Shown: piece by piece, positions 24,187-38,300 of the stretch
Layout of the letters: each line of letters starts with the position of its first letter
How positions within the stretch are numbered: the stretch's first letter is position 1
From: Viscum album
Lineage: Eukaryota; Streptophyta; Magnoliopsida; Santalales; Viscaceae
Assembly (NCBI GenBank): GCA_963277665.1
Contig: OY728165.1
Coordinates: forward strand, 1,759,656,772 to 1,759,720,771
Reading direction: 5' to 3'
Length of the DNA stretch: 64,000 bases
Notes under the pieces: generated by a model
The model's input: only the letters and a program-made list of their open reading frames with translations
What the model was told of the DNA's origin: nothing
Databases searched by the model: none
Translations under genes and position numbers: made by a program

Positions 24187-26618
24187 TGATTAAAAATACA
24201 AAACATCTAACATAATCGATCATCCATCACCACAATATACCCATGAAATAGTGGATTGAGATTCACTACTTAATTTTTATAAAATTGTGTATCATGTATC
24301 ACTAACTACATCCCCTGGTAATCAAATAAGATATAAAGCATTACCAAATGAATTGGTGAGATATATACTTCTATTACCACCCATCACAAAATTATAAAAC
24401 ATAAAAATCTGTTGAAAATAAAATCATTCATACATAAAACATGACAATCCCATGGATTGGTAATGGGTTCATAACATTTTCAAGAGGTATCTCATAAAAA
24501 TAAATAAAAAACATGAATAGATGGTAACAAATATTTGAAAACCCCAAAAGCCAAATATCAGAAAATAATTTATAGAAAATTAAATTAATGATACAGAATA
24601 TTCATATATTATTGATGTTTTGTCGTGATCGAAGTAAATGGAAGATAAAACATGAAAATAACATTTTTTATTTTTTAGTGATGTAGTTATAAAAAAATGA
24701 TCAAATATAATTATAAAATTATCTTTGAATGTTTAAAAAATTATATTAAAATATAATTTTCATAAAAAAAATCTAATGATATGACCGTGAAAGGGAATAA
24801 AATAAATGTACAATATATGTTGAGTCAAATATTTTAAACAATATAATATTCAAAAGAATTTATTTTTAATGAATTTTGTAAAGTTAAAAGCACCCCATTT
24901 CAATAAAAGGATTATAAAATTATATCTAAATATAGTTAAAGAGAAAATTAAAAAATACAATATATAATAAATAAAATAATTCAAAGTAAGAAAAAATCAT
25001 TCTCATTAAATATTATGGATATAAAATTGAAATATCCAATATATAGTATTCGAGTTATTCATAACAATGTAATATTTTTATGAAGTGATGAAAAATCAAA
25101 AAATAATTATTTGGAAGAAAATATCATTTACACATATAAATATATAAAATGAAACATTAGAATGAAAATTATAATAATATATCATATATAAAACAATAAT
25201 TCCATAGATTAAGGTGAATGATTAAATGAAAAGGCTATTGAGTCACAAAAACCATGATTAATTTGGTAATGTATCTAAAAATATATAATGTAATTGAAAG
25301 CATGATAAGAAATATTAAATCCTATAAATCAAAAGAACATAATGATAAAATATTTTAATGGGTTATTTTATAAAATATATAATGTAATGTTGGTTTTTAT
25401 ATGAAAATTATCCCAAAAAAGGAAATTGAGGTGAAATGTCTTACCCATGATTTCTTCTTGGATTGATATGCTCTAACTCCATATATTATTATGTTAGGTC
25501 TAATATTAAAATATATCATATCCTCATTTATATTTAATTTAAATAATTCATTTATTTAACATTTTCTTAATACTCATTTATTAATAATTGATTGTTAAAA
25601 TTAACCATCATTTGATTGTTATAATATTTGTTCTATATTTATTTGAGTATAGGGGTTTCAACAATTTTCCTTAGTAATTTATTAAAAACCTAAATAAATT
25701 TCATTAATATTATATTATTTTTTGATATATTTCTATAGTTGCATGATTAATTTAGGTATATGATGGTATGGTTTTTAAAAGAAGTTAGAAATTATATTCT
25801 TTTTGAATATAAAATCAACAAAAAGAACTGAATTTAATAATTTATATACATATGTGACATTAGATTATAAAAATACAAATAAATATTAAACAAATTATTA
25901 TTAAAAAAAATTACCTCTATTTATGTTTTATTTAACAATCTTGAGGATAATGTTGTAGAAACATTCATTTAGATAGTAAAAAATCACAAAAAGAATGAGT
26001 TATAACAATTCAACAAGTATGAATATATTATTGATTTATTGTAATAATTGTTTTCAAAAATAATAAAGTTATAAAATATATTTTATTATATTTAATAATA
26101 ATATTTAATAGTTGGTGGATCCATAATCTAAATAAAAACTATTTAGGGGATTATAAAAAATACCTCGAAGTGTTAAATCATATCGAAATAACCCTCTTTC
26201 ATCCATATAAATATATATTTTTATTCCAACAATTGAAAAAAATACGAGTCTCAGGGTAGGTGAAAATTGTTCAGTATATAGGAATTCACTTTAATGAAGA
26301 GATTATAATCATCTTAAACATACACAATGGAATTATAAATGAATATTCTAATATAATAACTCTCCTTATTAGAAAACTATCTTATACATTAATTCATTCC
26401 CAACAAGTGTGTATCACCTTAATGGCTTGATTCAAAATCATTAAATACTTCCGAATAAAATTAGAGATATCACAAAATGTTATAGATTTCACTTGCATGA
26501 TTTAAACTAGAGTTTTGGAATTTTATTCCATTAGAGAAATTTTATGCCAAAATCATTACACATAGTGAACTGATTTTATAACACCTTAATCCACCACTAT
26601 AATATAATTTCTTGTATT

Positions 26619-26623
26619 ATAAA
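26619..26623. repeat. E2 target-site duplication, left copy
   Basis: ATAAA directly before the E2 5' LTR; the same five bases directly follow the 3' LTR at 39075-39079. Five-base duplications are the rule for Ty3/gypsy integrases. The low complexity lowers its weight, but it falls exactly at both boundaries. Confidence 0.75.
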
Positions 26624-28173
26624 TTTAACACCCCCAAGCATCCGTGACATGTTTCCCTTTGAATAATGCAGTAGCTTGCGTTGTACGCAACCTAGAGTTT
26701 TAACACACCACGACCAATTAAAATAGATCTTATGAATAGTAATGGAGACATTTTGAATTTTAATAAATTTTAATTTTCAAAATGGGCTTCATTTTTGGAT
26801 TTGGAATATCAAAATTATCTTAGGGTGAATTTTTGGTATTTTTCTCAAAACATTCAATTTTTGATTAAGAGTGAAAAAACACCACGTTATTATTTAAAAC
26901 CGTATTTTTATATAAATAATTAGTTAATTTATTTTAATTTATTTTAATTTATTTTAGGTCAAAATAGATACACAATACCTATACATATTCAATGTAATTC
27001 GTTGGAGTCATTTTATAATAAGTTTAGATATATACAATTTTATTGAACTTTTTACCATCATTTACCCACCTTCTAGGAGCATTTGCAAATTGGCATAAAA
27101 AATAATTTTATCGCTTCTGTGAGTTGAATTTATAAAATCCAAGACACATGGTTGGTATCAGTAAGTAAAAATTAGTTCAATAGGATGAAAATAAATTTTG
27201 GTTAATAGTAAATTTTAACATTTATTTTCCATAGTTAAAAGTAAATAGGGTATTTAAAGGTAAAAATGATATTATTATTACCCTAAAACATGTAATTATT
27301 CTATCATAAATGTCTTATTCGACTATAAACAACCTTAGGAGTAAAATATGTCCTTTTGGTTCACTTGGATTAGATTATGACATTTATTATTATTTTATTT
27401 AAAGAAGAGTTAAATGATTTAAATTCAATGTTTAATAACTAAACCATTTTTATTATAGGGATATACACAATATAAATTCGTCTATAAATATTAATTATAT
27501 AGGTACAATTATTTCCTACATAATGGTAATTTTTTTTAATTTTTAGACATTAAATAATTAATTTATTTATCACACAATGATAATACAATGATTACCTTAT
27601 TAATAGAGTATTAAAATAATTGATATTATAAATATCCAAATAAATTTAATTTGAGACTTTTGATGAATTAAACTAATTATCTAGGTTAATATGACATGTT
27701 AGGGTTTATTAAATAATTTTTATTCTAAGTGATAACCTTTTTATGGGTTTTAAAAAATCAAATACTATATAGAGTAAAAATTGACAACATTGGGTTTTTA
27801 AAACAAATACAATATTATTAATTGATATAATATTCCTAAAAATACAAGGTTTGTACAAATGACCTATATAATGTTAGATATTTCAATATTTAACCACTTG
27901 GGGTTCCCTTGGATGTTTATAGTATTTTTAATAACCATATAATATAAAAATACGAAGAGACATGGTAAATGTCAAACTATTTAACTTAGAGTAAAATCTA
28001 AAAGAAAAGATTAAAATGGGGACCTAAACCAGTCTAAAACCTATTGGTTGATAGGTTTTAGACCCATCCACACCTTATCAAAAAATATATCATTTTTTAT
28101 CCGTTACAAACCGAAAATTATTTTATAATAAAATAATATTTCAACATTTTCCTAAAGTGACCCTCACTTCTCT

Positions 28174-28180
28174 TATAAAT
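28174..28180 (+). promoter_or_regulatory. E2 LTR TATA box (5' LTR copy)
   Basis: TCTCTTATAAATGGGTAC is a clear plant TATA box, and the 3' LTR has TCTCTTATAAAAGGGTAT at the same offset (36898-36904). Transcription would start about 30 bases downstream, among the CTTCTCTT pyrimidines, giving the R region boundary. Confidence 0.72.
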
Positions 28181-28524
28181 GGGTACATCCCCTTCTCTTA
28201 ATTTCAGACGTCAAAATCCATATGGATCAGAAAACCCCTAGAAAAATACCTTCCCACATTCCCTCATACAATCCTAGAGTCAATACATTGATTAGAAAGC
28301 CTACATATGGAGCCCTTTTGATCAAATCAAAAGGAAACCCCCAAAGAAGAGGTAATAATTTTACCACCATCTTTCATGTTATTTCCTTCTTCCACTTCCT
28401 CTTTATTTGTTTTTTCCATACCAAAATAATGCCACTAGTACCATCTACGTAATGTGGTGTTATTATATATATGTTAGAACCTTATTTCTTATTCTATCCA
28501 TCCTATAAATTACAATGTCCCCAA

Positions 28525-28745
28525 ACGTGCGTTAGTACGGCTTACCGTCTCCACGTCGTGGTGTAGTTTGTTATTCAAACCGTACATTATTTGGATGGGT
28601 ATAATAAATAGTATAAATAATTTAAATAATAAATACAGCATGTTAATGATTATGTATATATGATATACCATCAAATTACGTATGGTTTCACCATTAATAT
28701 ATGGATATTATCACTCGTGCTTACGTTCAGATTACCGTCCCCACG
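28525..28745 (+). repeat. Duplicated CpG-containing motif in E2 LTR
   Basis: Two related 31-base segments, at 28525-28555 and 28715-28745, share the pattern CGTGC-TTA-T-CGG/CAG-TTACCGTC-CCACG. They carry most of the CpG sites of an otherwise CpG-poor LTR. The 3' LTR has worn copies near 37247 and 37437. They may be regulatory direct repeats downstream of the promoter. Confidence 0.6.
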
Positions 28746-30365
28746 AATGCGATGAGATTCATTCCCAATAGTAATCATTCAAGATTAATTTTCATTTTAT
28801 GATTAAAAAAAATTATTATAAAAATATTATTCTGTATATGAATAAAATACATCATATACATAACAAACATGGCTTACGTAACCAATCATATAAAGGACAA
28901 CAAATCAGTTAAAACCAAAAACGATTATATGACTGGAATATTGTTAACAATGAAATAATATAGGATCATATATGTCACCATATTTATCTATATAGTTCTT
29001 TTATAATTTATGAAAAATATTCTAACAATTATAAAAAAGGTTAACATACAATTGAATAATGAAAAGTACAATGTAAGGGTTAATTGCACAATCTTTTCAT
29101 TATCTAAGGATGTTTAAACGTGAGTATCTCCTGTGACCACTTTATCATCAACATCCATGATTATTAAAAAAATATTTCAAAACACTTTCACTATTTTCGA
29201 GACTTTGGGTTAATGTGATTTATACCCGTGTTTGACTTTATATATATATTTTATAGAGGAATCTTTCTGTCAGTTTCCAAACAAGGTATTTTACAACCTT
29301 TTCGACCAAAAAAAGGAAAAAATGTTTTTTTTATATTTTATGGAGGGTGAAACAATTTTATTCTATTATAACACCATAGAATAATCACTTACTTAATTTT
29401 AATAATATTTTCAAAATAACTGTTCTTTTATAATTACTGGACTTCTATATGATTTCAAAATAGAAATAGATATTTCTCTAAAAATGTTTTGATTTCATCT
29501 ATGTCAACATCCATTGATGGATTTTAAACTTGTTTGAAGTTGATTTTTTAGGATACATATTTTCCATATTATATTAATGTTTTTGTGATATATTTGACTA
29601 TGGATTTGTTATTTTTATTCCATTCATGGAATAAGGATAAATCATTTAAATTTAATATACTAGTTTTAATACGAATGTTTATGTTATGTTTAAACCTTTT
29701 CATATGAGGAATGAATTGGACAAAGTAAGTGATGGGTGGAGCCCACTATAGCTCCTAGATGCATCAGTTGGTCTCATGATAAAAACTAGTGTCTTGGATA
29801 AAGGCCATGACAAAATATTATTTGTAGTCCTGGTAGAAGTCCCTGACTATGTGGTTTTGAAGTCCATCATATGCATTCCATTATTATGAAATTGGCTATT
29901 GATATTGCATGTGATTATTCGACTAGTAGAATATCCATGTGAATTACTAAATAGAATTATTTGATTTATATTTTCCATATTATTCTGATGCTTATGTTTA
30001 AATTTTTTTGTTTTATTCTTATACATTGCGTTAAATGTTCATGCTTATTTATGAATTGTTCCACTATATTGTTATTCTTACTAAGCATCTGAGCTTTACT
30101 CATTCTATGTTTTATTTTTCCTATGATTCAAAGAAGTATATTTGTTCCGACCCACATGTATTGTCTATGTTATATGAATGTGTTCAATGGAGACAATGTT
30201 TTATTTGTTTTTCATTTTATAATGTAATGTAAAAACATAATAATGTATCTTGTAATTACCAGGATACTAAACTGATCGGTCCTTCGGGATTTGATCCCTA
30301 GTGATCATGCCAATGTTAAGTAATAATCCAGCAACTCTGGGTAACTAGGGATGGGGTGTTAATGT

Positions 30366-30377
30366 TTGTATTAGAAT
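30366..30377 (+). other. E2 primer-binding site (worn tRNA-iMet type)
   Basis: TTGTATTAGAAT, two bases after the LTR end, corresponds to TGGTATCAGAGC with changes mainly of the G-to-T/A and C-to-T type. Position more than sequence supports it. Confidence 0.65.
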
Positions 30378-30858
30378 AATTTTAGTATAATCCATGGAAT
30401 ATAGTTTTAGATAATCTCTAATTAGAGCACATTATCCTAAGAGAGACATTGGGTATTAGTATATATGATTTTCTTAGAATTTTGTTAATGTAGATATTTT
30501 GTGTATTTTCCAAGAAATAAATCCCAATCTGGATACGAGCAGGTAGAGGAGGCTTTGGAAAAAATATAACTAGGAGTGAAAACTCTAACAAGGAGTTTCA
30601 GGCTTGAGTTGGGCTATCCTGGTACACGACAACAGGCCTTTCTGCACTCAAGGTTATGACACTCCTAGGGGATATTTATAGGATAATTCACATTTTTATT
30701 AAAATCCATTAAATGATTTATGAGTATATACCTTATCATTGATTTTTTATGATTATGGATTATATCCATAAACTGTTCAATTTATGTTAAGTGTTATACA
30801 GGTTTGGAATAATGTATTGTGAGTCATAAACTAATCTACTGTACACCATTGATTAGAA

Positions 30859-31930
30859 ATGGCGCCTACTGGAATGAATGGAAACTGTATCAAAACACAT
30901 AATCCATGTAGGTACTGCCCTCCTACTCAAGATAATTATATTGGTACTGGTGATGCAACTTGTTTTGTTCAGATTATCATCATACTTGGATAACTCACTC
31001 TGGTTATGAAAAATAACCATACCCATATGGAGCACCCTGATCCACAACATGAAGGATCAATGTTAGACCTCTTCATAAGGAAACAACCACCAATATTAAA
31101 TGGGTGTACAAATCCATTGGTAGTTGAGAAAAATATAAGTCCTTAGAGAAAATATTTAATGCTTTGGGGAGTAGAAAAAGGGAAAAAGTTGGCATTACAA
31201 TTTATCACGACATGGGATATGTAGATAAATTGATGTCATTAATCCAAATCAAAATGTAAGATTAAGAAGTATCAAACATATAATGAAGGGAGTTTAAAGA
31301 TATTTTCTTAGAAAAATACGTTTCTCGTGACCATCGAGCAGATATTGAACAGAAATTTCTGAGTGTATGGAAAAAGAGCATGAGAATGTTGCAAAGTCTG
31401 AGGCTAACATTAAATGGTTAGCATAGCAGGCAAAAAATTATATATGTAACATAAGTAATATTATTGACTGATTATTTGATGGTTTAAAACCATTTATCCT
31501 TCGACTGTTGGTCTCACAATCGTTTTCATTGTACGGAGATATTTTCTCATGTGCTATCAAGACATAAAATTAATTCTCTATGTCTTATGACATTAAAGAA
31601 ATGAAAAAGAAGAATAGATCTATCAAACACTCTGGAAATTGAAATAAGGGGTTGCATGGAAAAGTTGAATATCCAACCTACTGTAAATGTGGGAATAAAC
31701 ACCTCGGTACTTTCCTGAAGGTAATGGGATTCTCTAAAAATTGTGGTGAAAAAGGCCCCCAAGGTTATGACTACAAGGGAAATAAAGAGGCTATCAATGT
31801 TGAATGCTACAATTTTAGTGAAAAAATTCATTATTAAAATGAATGTCCTAAGCACCAAGGAAAGTTACCTAAAAAAGGACAAGGGAGAAAGGACAAGCTT
31901 ATGCAATCACTACTACTGAGGTTGAAGCTC
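30859..31930 (+). pseudogene. gag: E2 gag remnant with two zinc knuckles
   Basis: Particle-forming polyprotein. The ATG at 30859 gives MAPTGMNGN and follows the acceptor-like AG by two bases, as in E1. A stop comes after about 44 codons. Later, FKDIFLEKYVSRDHRADIEQ near 31290 matches the conserved EEFK..F.EKY block. Two zinc-knuckle remnants lie in the frame starting at 31652: YCKCGNKHLGTF from 31682 (C-x-C-G-x-x-H-x-G-x-Cys, last Cys now Phe) and CYNFSEKIHY from 31805 followed by NECPK (second Cys now Phe, a stop inside). Not functional. Confidence 0.78.
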
Positions 31931-34900
31931 CAAGAGACATAAAAGCTGGTAAATTGATAGTTTATTCATTTTATTCAAATGCTTTATTTGATTCTGGATC
32001 ATCGAATTGTTTCATATCATCCTATTTTGCTAATAAAATTAAATATTTTCAATTTTAATTAACAAAGGATTTTTCAGTAAAAACTCCTAAGGGAAGTATC
32101 ACAGAAACAAATGTTTGTGAATCCATTCCAAATAGGGTATATAAAGGTTTTTATCTACTTTTCTCATCATCATATCGATTATTTTACTTGATATAAATTT
32201 TTTAAGGGAATGTATTTTAGACCATAATAAAAAAATTATTATAAGAAGAAGGAGGCTACAATTTTTGATGATGATAAGGAGTACCTTATCATTAGAGTAG
32301 AAATGTTACCCTTTGAATCTTATATAGATCCACCCACTATTTCTCTAGTAAATTAAATTATTGGGGAGGAAGGGAGTGAAATAATTATGGGTGAGAAAAG
32401 AATGTTTGAATAAAGGATGTACCTATTGTGTAGTATATGTTGATGTGTTTCTAGAGGATTTACCCGGACATCCTCCAAAACGAGACATTGAGTTTTCCAT
32501 TGATATAATTCATGGTTGAAGTCCCATATCGAAGACCCCTTATAGAATGGAGACTATGGAATTATTGGAACTGATTAAACAACTAGAGTAATTGAGTAAT
32601 AAGGTATTTATTCTCTCTAGTGTTCCACCATGGGGAGCCCTTGCACTTTTTTATGAAGAAAGACGGATCTACGAGATTGTGAACCGATTAAAGGGAGATC
32701 AATGATATAACAATAAAGAACTTGTATCCCCTAACTCACATTGATGATTTATTCGACAAAGTTTTTGGAGATCAATATTATTCAATGTTTGAACATTGAT
32801 ATGGATATCATCAGTTGTGTGTGAAGAAAGAAGACATTCCGAAAACATCATTATAAATCAGTTCTGGGCATTATGAGTTTACCGAAATGCCTTTTTGATT
32901 GACTAATGCATCGTAAATCTTCATGGATCTAATTAATATAGATTTCTAGAAATATCATGATGAATTTTTAGTGGTATTTATTAACCATACCATGGTATAC
33001 TAAAAAATCTACAAGGATCATGAAAATAACATGCGCACTATTCTAAAAACCCATAGATGAAATGAATTATAAGGGATGTTTAGCAAGTGTGACATATGGA
33101 TTAAAGAGGTTTATTTTTCTGGCCATATTTTCTCTAAGGATATAGTCTCTATTGATCCTTCGAAGACCAAGGCAATACGAGAATGTCCAGAACCGATGAT
33201 TATAATAGAGGTACACAGTTTTATTGGTTAGGTGATGATTAATGATGTTTCTTCCAGACATTTGCCCAGTTGGCTAACCCATTAACCAAGATCACACATA
33301 AAGGGGATAAATGTATTTGGACAATGCAGTGTGAATAATGTTTTGTAGAACATAATAGAATATTAGTCAATTCTCCTAACATGACTCAACCATCAGGGAA
33401 CGATGGGATTTATATTTATAGTGATTCTTCAATGAAATGACTTGGTTGTGTCCTTATGGAAAATGATAGAGTTATTTCATATGCATCATGATATTTAAAA
33501 ATTCATGAGAAAAACTGTCATACTCCAAATATTTATTTAGATGCTATAATATTTTCTCTGAGGATATGCCGACACTATCTCCATGGTAAAAAATGTGATA
33601 TTTATATTGATCACAAGTGTTCGAAGTATATTTTCTCACAAAAATGACTCAACATTAGGAAAAGGAGATGGATTTACCTACTAAAGGACGATTATTACAC
33701 AACCCACAACCACAAGGAGAAGGAAAATAATGTGGATGATTCTTTGAGAAGAAAATATCATGGAGTTTAGAACAAGATGAGAGTTGAAAGGGATCCAATT
33801 TTCATGGATATAGTAAAGATAGATATGGGAATAATGATGGAAGGTGAATCATCAATAATTTTTCAAATGGTTTCCAAAACATCTTTACTAGAATCGATAA
33901 AATGTTCTCAGACTAATGATGATGAGTTTCAAAAGAAAATTAAATCTGTAAATGATGGGAGATTGAGTGACTTCGTTTATGAAGATGGAATTTTGAAATT
34001 TGGGAAGAGACTTTGTGTTCCCAATATACCTGATATAAAAAGGGAATTGATGTATGGTTATAATAGTTCCAATTTTTATATACATCCTGGGTGCACCATG
34101 ATGTATAGTGATTTGAAAGAACATTTTCAGTGGGACAACATGAAGAGGGATATTGATGATTTTATGTCAAGATGTATGGTTTGTCAATAAGTGAAATATG
34201 GATGAAAATAGCCTCGAGAAGTCATGAATCCTCTTCCCATACATGAGTGGAAATGGGATAATATAATGATGGACATTCTCATGGGGCTACCAAAGACTCC
34301 TAGAAAGAATGATGCAATGCGTGTCATTGTTGATTGTCTTAACAAGTCAACATATTTTATTTCTATAAGAGATGATTTAAAACATGAAATTCTAGCAAGA
34401 CTATATATTAAAAAAGTTGTAATACTCCATGGTGTACCCCTATCGATTTTTCATATCACTATCCCCATTTTACATCATTATTCTGGAAAAGTATTCAGAA
34501 GGTCATAGATACTAAACTTCATTTGAGCACTGCATACCACCCTCAAACCAATGGATAATTATAACGGACTATTCAAACCTTAAAAGACATGATGATACCT
34601 TTCTCACTTGACTTTCAAGGTATGTGGAATCAATATTTACCATGGGTAGAATTTTCCTATAATAATAACTTCAATTAAAATATTCAAATGGCACCATACA
34701 AAGCGTTATATGGAAACAAATATCGTAAACCAACATAATGGGATGATATTTGTGAAAGAAAACTCGTAGGACCAGAACATATTGATGAAACAATGGAAAA
34801 TGTGAAGATTATAAAAACCAACATCAAAGCAACCCAAAGAAGGAAAAATAGATATGCTGATAACCGAAGGAAGTATTTGGAATTTCATGTTTCATACTGT

Positions 34901-35311
34901 GTCTTATTGAAGGTATCTACATAGAAGGGTGTTATACGTTTCAGTTAGAAGGGTAAATTGAGTTCCAGGTACAACAGAAATTTCAAAATTCTAGAGTGAA
35001 TTGGAGTTATAGCATATCATTTGGCAATGCCTCTATGTCTCTCTAAAGTTTATGATGTGTTCCACGTATCACTTATGAGAAAATACATGCATGAGTCAAT
35101 GAATGTACTCACATATGAAAAATTAGAACTAGAACCTGGTCTCTATTATTATGATGAGCCTATCATAATTCTTGATACCAGATAACAATTGTTGAGAAAC
35201 CGGATGACTCTTCTGGTAATAGTTCGGTGCAGAAATCATAAGTTGGAAGAGGCAACATGGGAACACGAGAAACGTATGATAAAGAAAAATTCAATTCTTT
35301 TTATGCTATAA
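31931..35311 (+). pseudogene. pol: E2 pol: protease to chromodomain-like tail
   Basis: Protease: ALFDSGSSNCFIS with DSG at 31990-31998. RT: DIEFSID-like near 32484, YHQLCVKKEDIPKTS near 32808, GHYEFTEMPF near 32868; the YIDD box reads as FINHTMVY near 32980, so both catalytic Asp residues are lost. RNase H: IYIYSDSSMK near 33412, GCVLMENDRVISYAS near 33446, LRICRHYLHGK near 33558. Integrase: HPGCTMMYSDLKEHF near 34083, WDNMKRDIDDFMSRCMVCQ near 34132, HEWKWDNIMMDILMGLP near 34239, VEFSYNNNF near 34648. Tail: YDVFHVSLMRKYMHES near 35049 and LEEATWEHEKRM near 35245, the chromodomain end. Longest open pieces are 137 codons (33777-34190) and 94 codons (34224-34508). Confidence 0.9.
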
Positions 35312-35343
35312 TATTCTAGAAATTTTGAGGAAGAATTTAATTT

Positions 35344-35356
35344 AAGAATGAGAGAA
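35344..35356 (+). other. E2 polypurine tract
   Basis: AAGAATGAGAGAA directly precedes the 3' LTR. With the upstream TTTTGAGGAAGAATTTAATT it follows the usual chromovirus pattern GAGGACGAAATTT-TTTAAGGGGGGAGAAT, with several G-to-A/T changes. Confidence 0.72.
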
Positions 35357-38300
35357 TTTAACACCCCATGAATCCATGGTATATTTCCCTTTGAATAATG
35401 TAGTAGCTTGCGTTGTACAGAATATTTAGTTTTAACACACCACGACCAATCATACTAGTCGTTATGAATAGTAACATCCAATTTTTGAAATTTTATAAAT
35501 TTTAATTATCAATATGGACTTGATTTTTGGATTTGGAATATCAATATAAGCTTAGGGTAATTTTTCGGTATTTTTCTGAAAACATTCAATTTTTGATGAA
35601 TATTGAAAAACCCAACATTATTGCTTATGACCGACATTTTATTTAAATAATTAATTATTTTATTTTAATTTATTTTAAGTAAAAAATAGATACATATTAC
35701 CTATATATGTTTAATGTAATTCATTGGAGCCAATTTATTATATGTTTAGATATATAAAATTTTATTGAACTTTTTACCGTCTTTTACCCACCATCTAGGT
35801 TCATTTGAAAATTAAAAAAAACATAATTTTACCACTTTTTTGAGTTAACTTTCAAAAATTAGAGAAACATTGTTGATATCAGGATGTAAAATTTGGTTCA
35901 ATAAGATGAAAACAATTTTTGGTGAATTGAAATTTTAAACGTTTATTTACCACGGTAGAAAGTAAATATGGTAATTTAAGGTAAAAAATATATTATTATA
36001 ACCCTAACACATGTCCTAATTCTATTTTATAATTTTATTTTGACAAAAAATAACCTTTGTAATGACTTATTATCCTGTTTTTCCACTTGGATTAGATAAG
36101 GGCATTTATTATTATTTTATTTAAAGAAGAGTTAAAAGAGTTAAATTGAATGATTAATAACTAAACTATTTTTAATATAAGGTTATACAAAATATTAATT
36201 CGAGTATAAGTATTAATTAGAAATATTTAATGATTTTCTAAATAATGGTATTTTGTTTATAATTTTTAGGCATTAAATAATTTAATTTATTTATGACACA
36301 ATGATGATGCAATAATTCCCTTATTAATGATATATTAAAATAATTGATAATATAAATATCCAAATAAATGTAAATTGACACTTATGATCAATTAAAATAA
36401 TTTTTACGTCATTATTACATGTTAGGGTCGATTAAATAAATTTTATTTGAAGTGATAAATTATTAATGGCTTTCAAAAAAATCAAATACTAAATAGTGTC
36501 AAAATTTACACAATTGAGTATTTAAAACAAATACATTATTATTAATTGATATAATATTCCTTAATATCTATGGTTCAAAAAAAAGGACTTATATATGGTA
36601 AGATATATCAATAATTAACCACTTCGGGTTCTATTGACGGTTTACAGTATGTTTATTAACCATATAATATAGAAAAACAAATAGTCATGGTAACCACCAT
36701 ACTATTAAACTAAGAGTTAAATCTAAATGATAAGGTAAATATGATGACCTAAACCTGTAAAAAACCTATTTTTAGAGGTTTTTGACCCATCTCCACCTTA
36801 TACTCAAAATAAAACATTTTTGAGCCATTATAAACCAGAAATAATTTTATTATAAAATAATATTTCAAGCATTTCCTAAAGTGACTCTCACCTCTCTTAT
36901 AAAAGGGTATTTCACCTTATTTTAATTTCACACCAACAAAGACATTTCTATCGAACAAAACTTTCCCAAATACCTTCATAAATTCCCTATCAATAACCTA
37001 GAGTCCATAATTTGATCAGAAATCCAACCTATTGATCCCTTTTTATCATCTCAAAAGGAAACACCCGAAGAAGAGGTAACAATTTCTCCACACTCTTTCA
37101 AGTTTTTTTCTTCTTCCACTTCATATTTATTGGTTGTTTCCATACCATAATAATTAATCCAGTACCTTATACATACTTTTATGTTATTATAACTATGGTA
37201 TAACCATATTAGTTATTCAATCCATCCTATAAATGACGAATTTACCATATGTACATACGTACAACTTACTATATCCATCTCGTGGTGTAATTTGTTATTC
37301 AAACACATCATTATTTTTATGGGTATAATATTGAGTATAACTAATGTAAATAATAATTATAACTTGTTAATGAAAATTTTTATATGATATACCATCCACT
37401 CAAATACAATTTCACGATCAATATAATGATATTGTCACTCGTGTGTACGTACAGACTGTCGTCTCCACAAACGCGATGTGATTCATTCCCCATCATAATA
37501 ATTCTAGAATAATTTACATTTTATGATTTAAAATAATGTTAATGAGAATAATATAACTATTTATATGAATTAAATACATCCTATACATTAAAAACATCAC
37601 TTTTTATCCAATCATATAAATGAAATCGAACCAGTTAACACACGAAACAAAGTTACTACTAAAATATTATTAAGGAAGAAATATTTGAAGATCATATATG
37701 ATATCATATTTATGTGTATAGTTATTTTATAATGTAATATTAATGTTTTAACTATTATACATGATGTTAACATACCATCGACAAAGAAAACGTACTAGGT
37801 AAGTGTTAATTCTACAATCGCTTCATTTTCCGAAGAAGTTTATACGTGAGTATCAACTAGGACCACTATATCATCCACAACCGTGTTTCTTAAAAATATA
37901 TTTGAAAACATTTTTACTATTTCCTAGAATATGGGTTAATGTAATTTAAAACCTTGTTTGGATATTTATAATTTTTTTATAAAGGAATCATTTCGTCTTT
38001 TTCCAAACAAGGACCTTTACGTCCTTTTTGACAATATAATGGAAATAATGTTTCTTAAAATATAAGGTGGGTGCGGCTATTTTCAACCATTAAAACACCT
38101 TCAAAGAATCCCTTACAAGATTATATGAGTATTATTAAAATAATTTGATTCTTTTATAATTACATGACTTCTATATGATTTCAAAACAGAATGATATATT
38201 TCTCTAAAAAGTTTTGATATCATATTTTTCCAAATCCATTGATGGATTTTAAACTTTTTTAAAGTTGATTTACTATGATACCAATATTCCATATTGTATT

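Larger units (their letters stand above)
22436..26618 (-). other. Presumed E3 5' LTR region, unresolved
   Basis: Beyond the E3 primer site this region should contain its 5' LTR, reading leftwards. It holds the GC-rich block (22990-24184), the (AT)n run, and about 2.4 kb of A-rich DNA (24185-26618) with no reading frame of note. GGGGTTTCAACA near 25650-25661 could be the worn outer LTR end. I could not align the region by eye with 17050-18314. E2 is inserted at its right edge. Confidence 0.35.
26624..30363 (+). repeat. E2 5' LTR
   Basis: Starts TTTAACACCCC and ends GGGGTGTTAAT, against GGGGTGTTACA in the 3' copy. Signals in order: AGTAGCTTGCGTTGTAC near 26672, conserved in both LTRs; a TATA box at 28174; a donor-like GAG/GTAATA at 28352; and two CpG-containing motifs at 28525-28555 and 28715-28745. 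The 76-codon frame at 28222-28452 begins just after the presumed start of transcription, but is not kept in the 3' LTR and I do not call it a gene. Confidence 0.92.
28352..30856 (+). other. Predicted leader intron of E2
   Basis: Donor AAGAG/GTAATAATTTT at 28352, about 170 bases after the TATA box; the 3' LTR keeps GAAGAGGTAACAATTT at 37076. The acceptor-like GATTAG ends at 30856, two bases before the gag ATG at 30859, the same offset as in E1. Removal would take out 2.5 kb including the primer site. The pyrimidine tract before the acceptor is weak in this copy. Confidence 0.4.

Noticed and set aside
28222..28452. 76-codon frame just after the E2 TATA box as a leader protein
   Set aside because: The 3' LTR copy does not keep the frame, and the donor-like GTAATA falls inside it.
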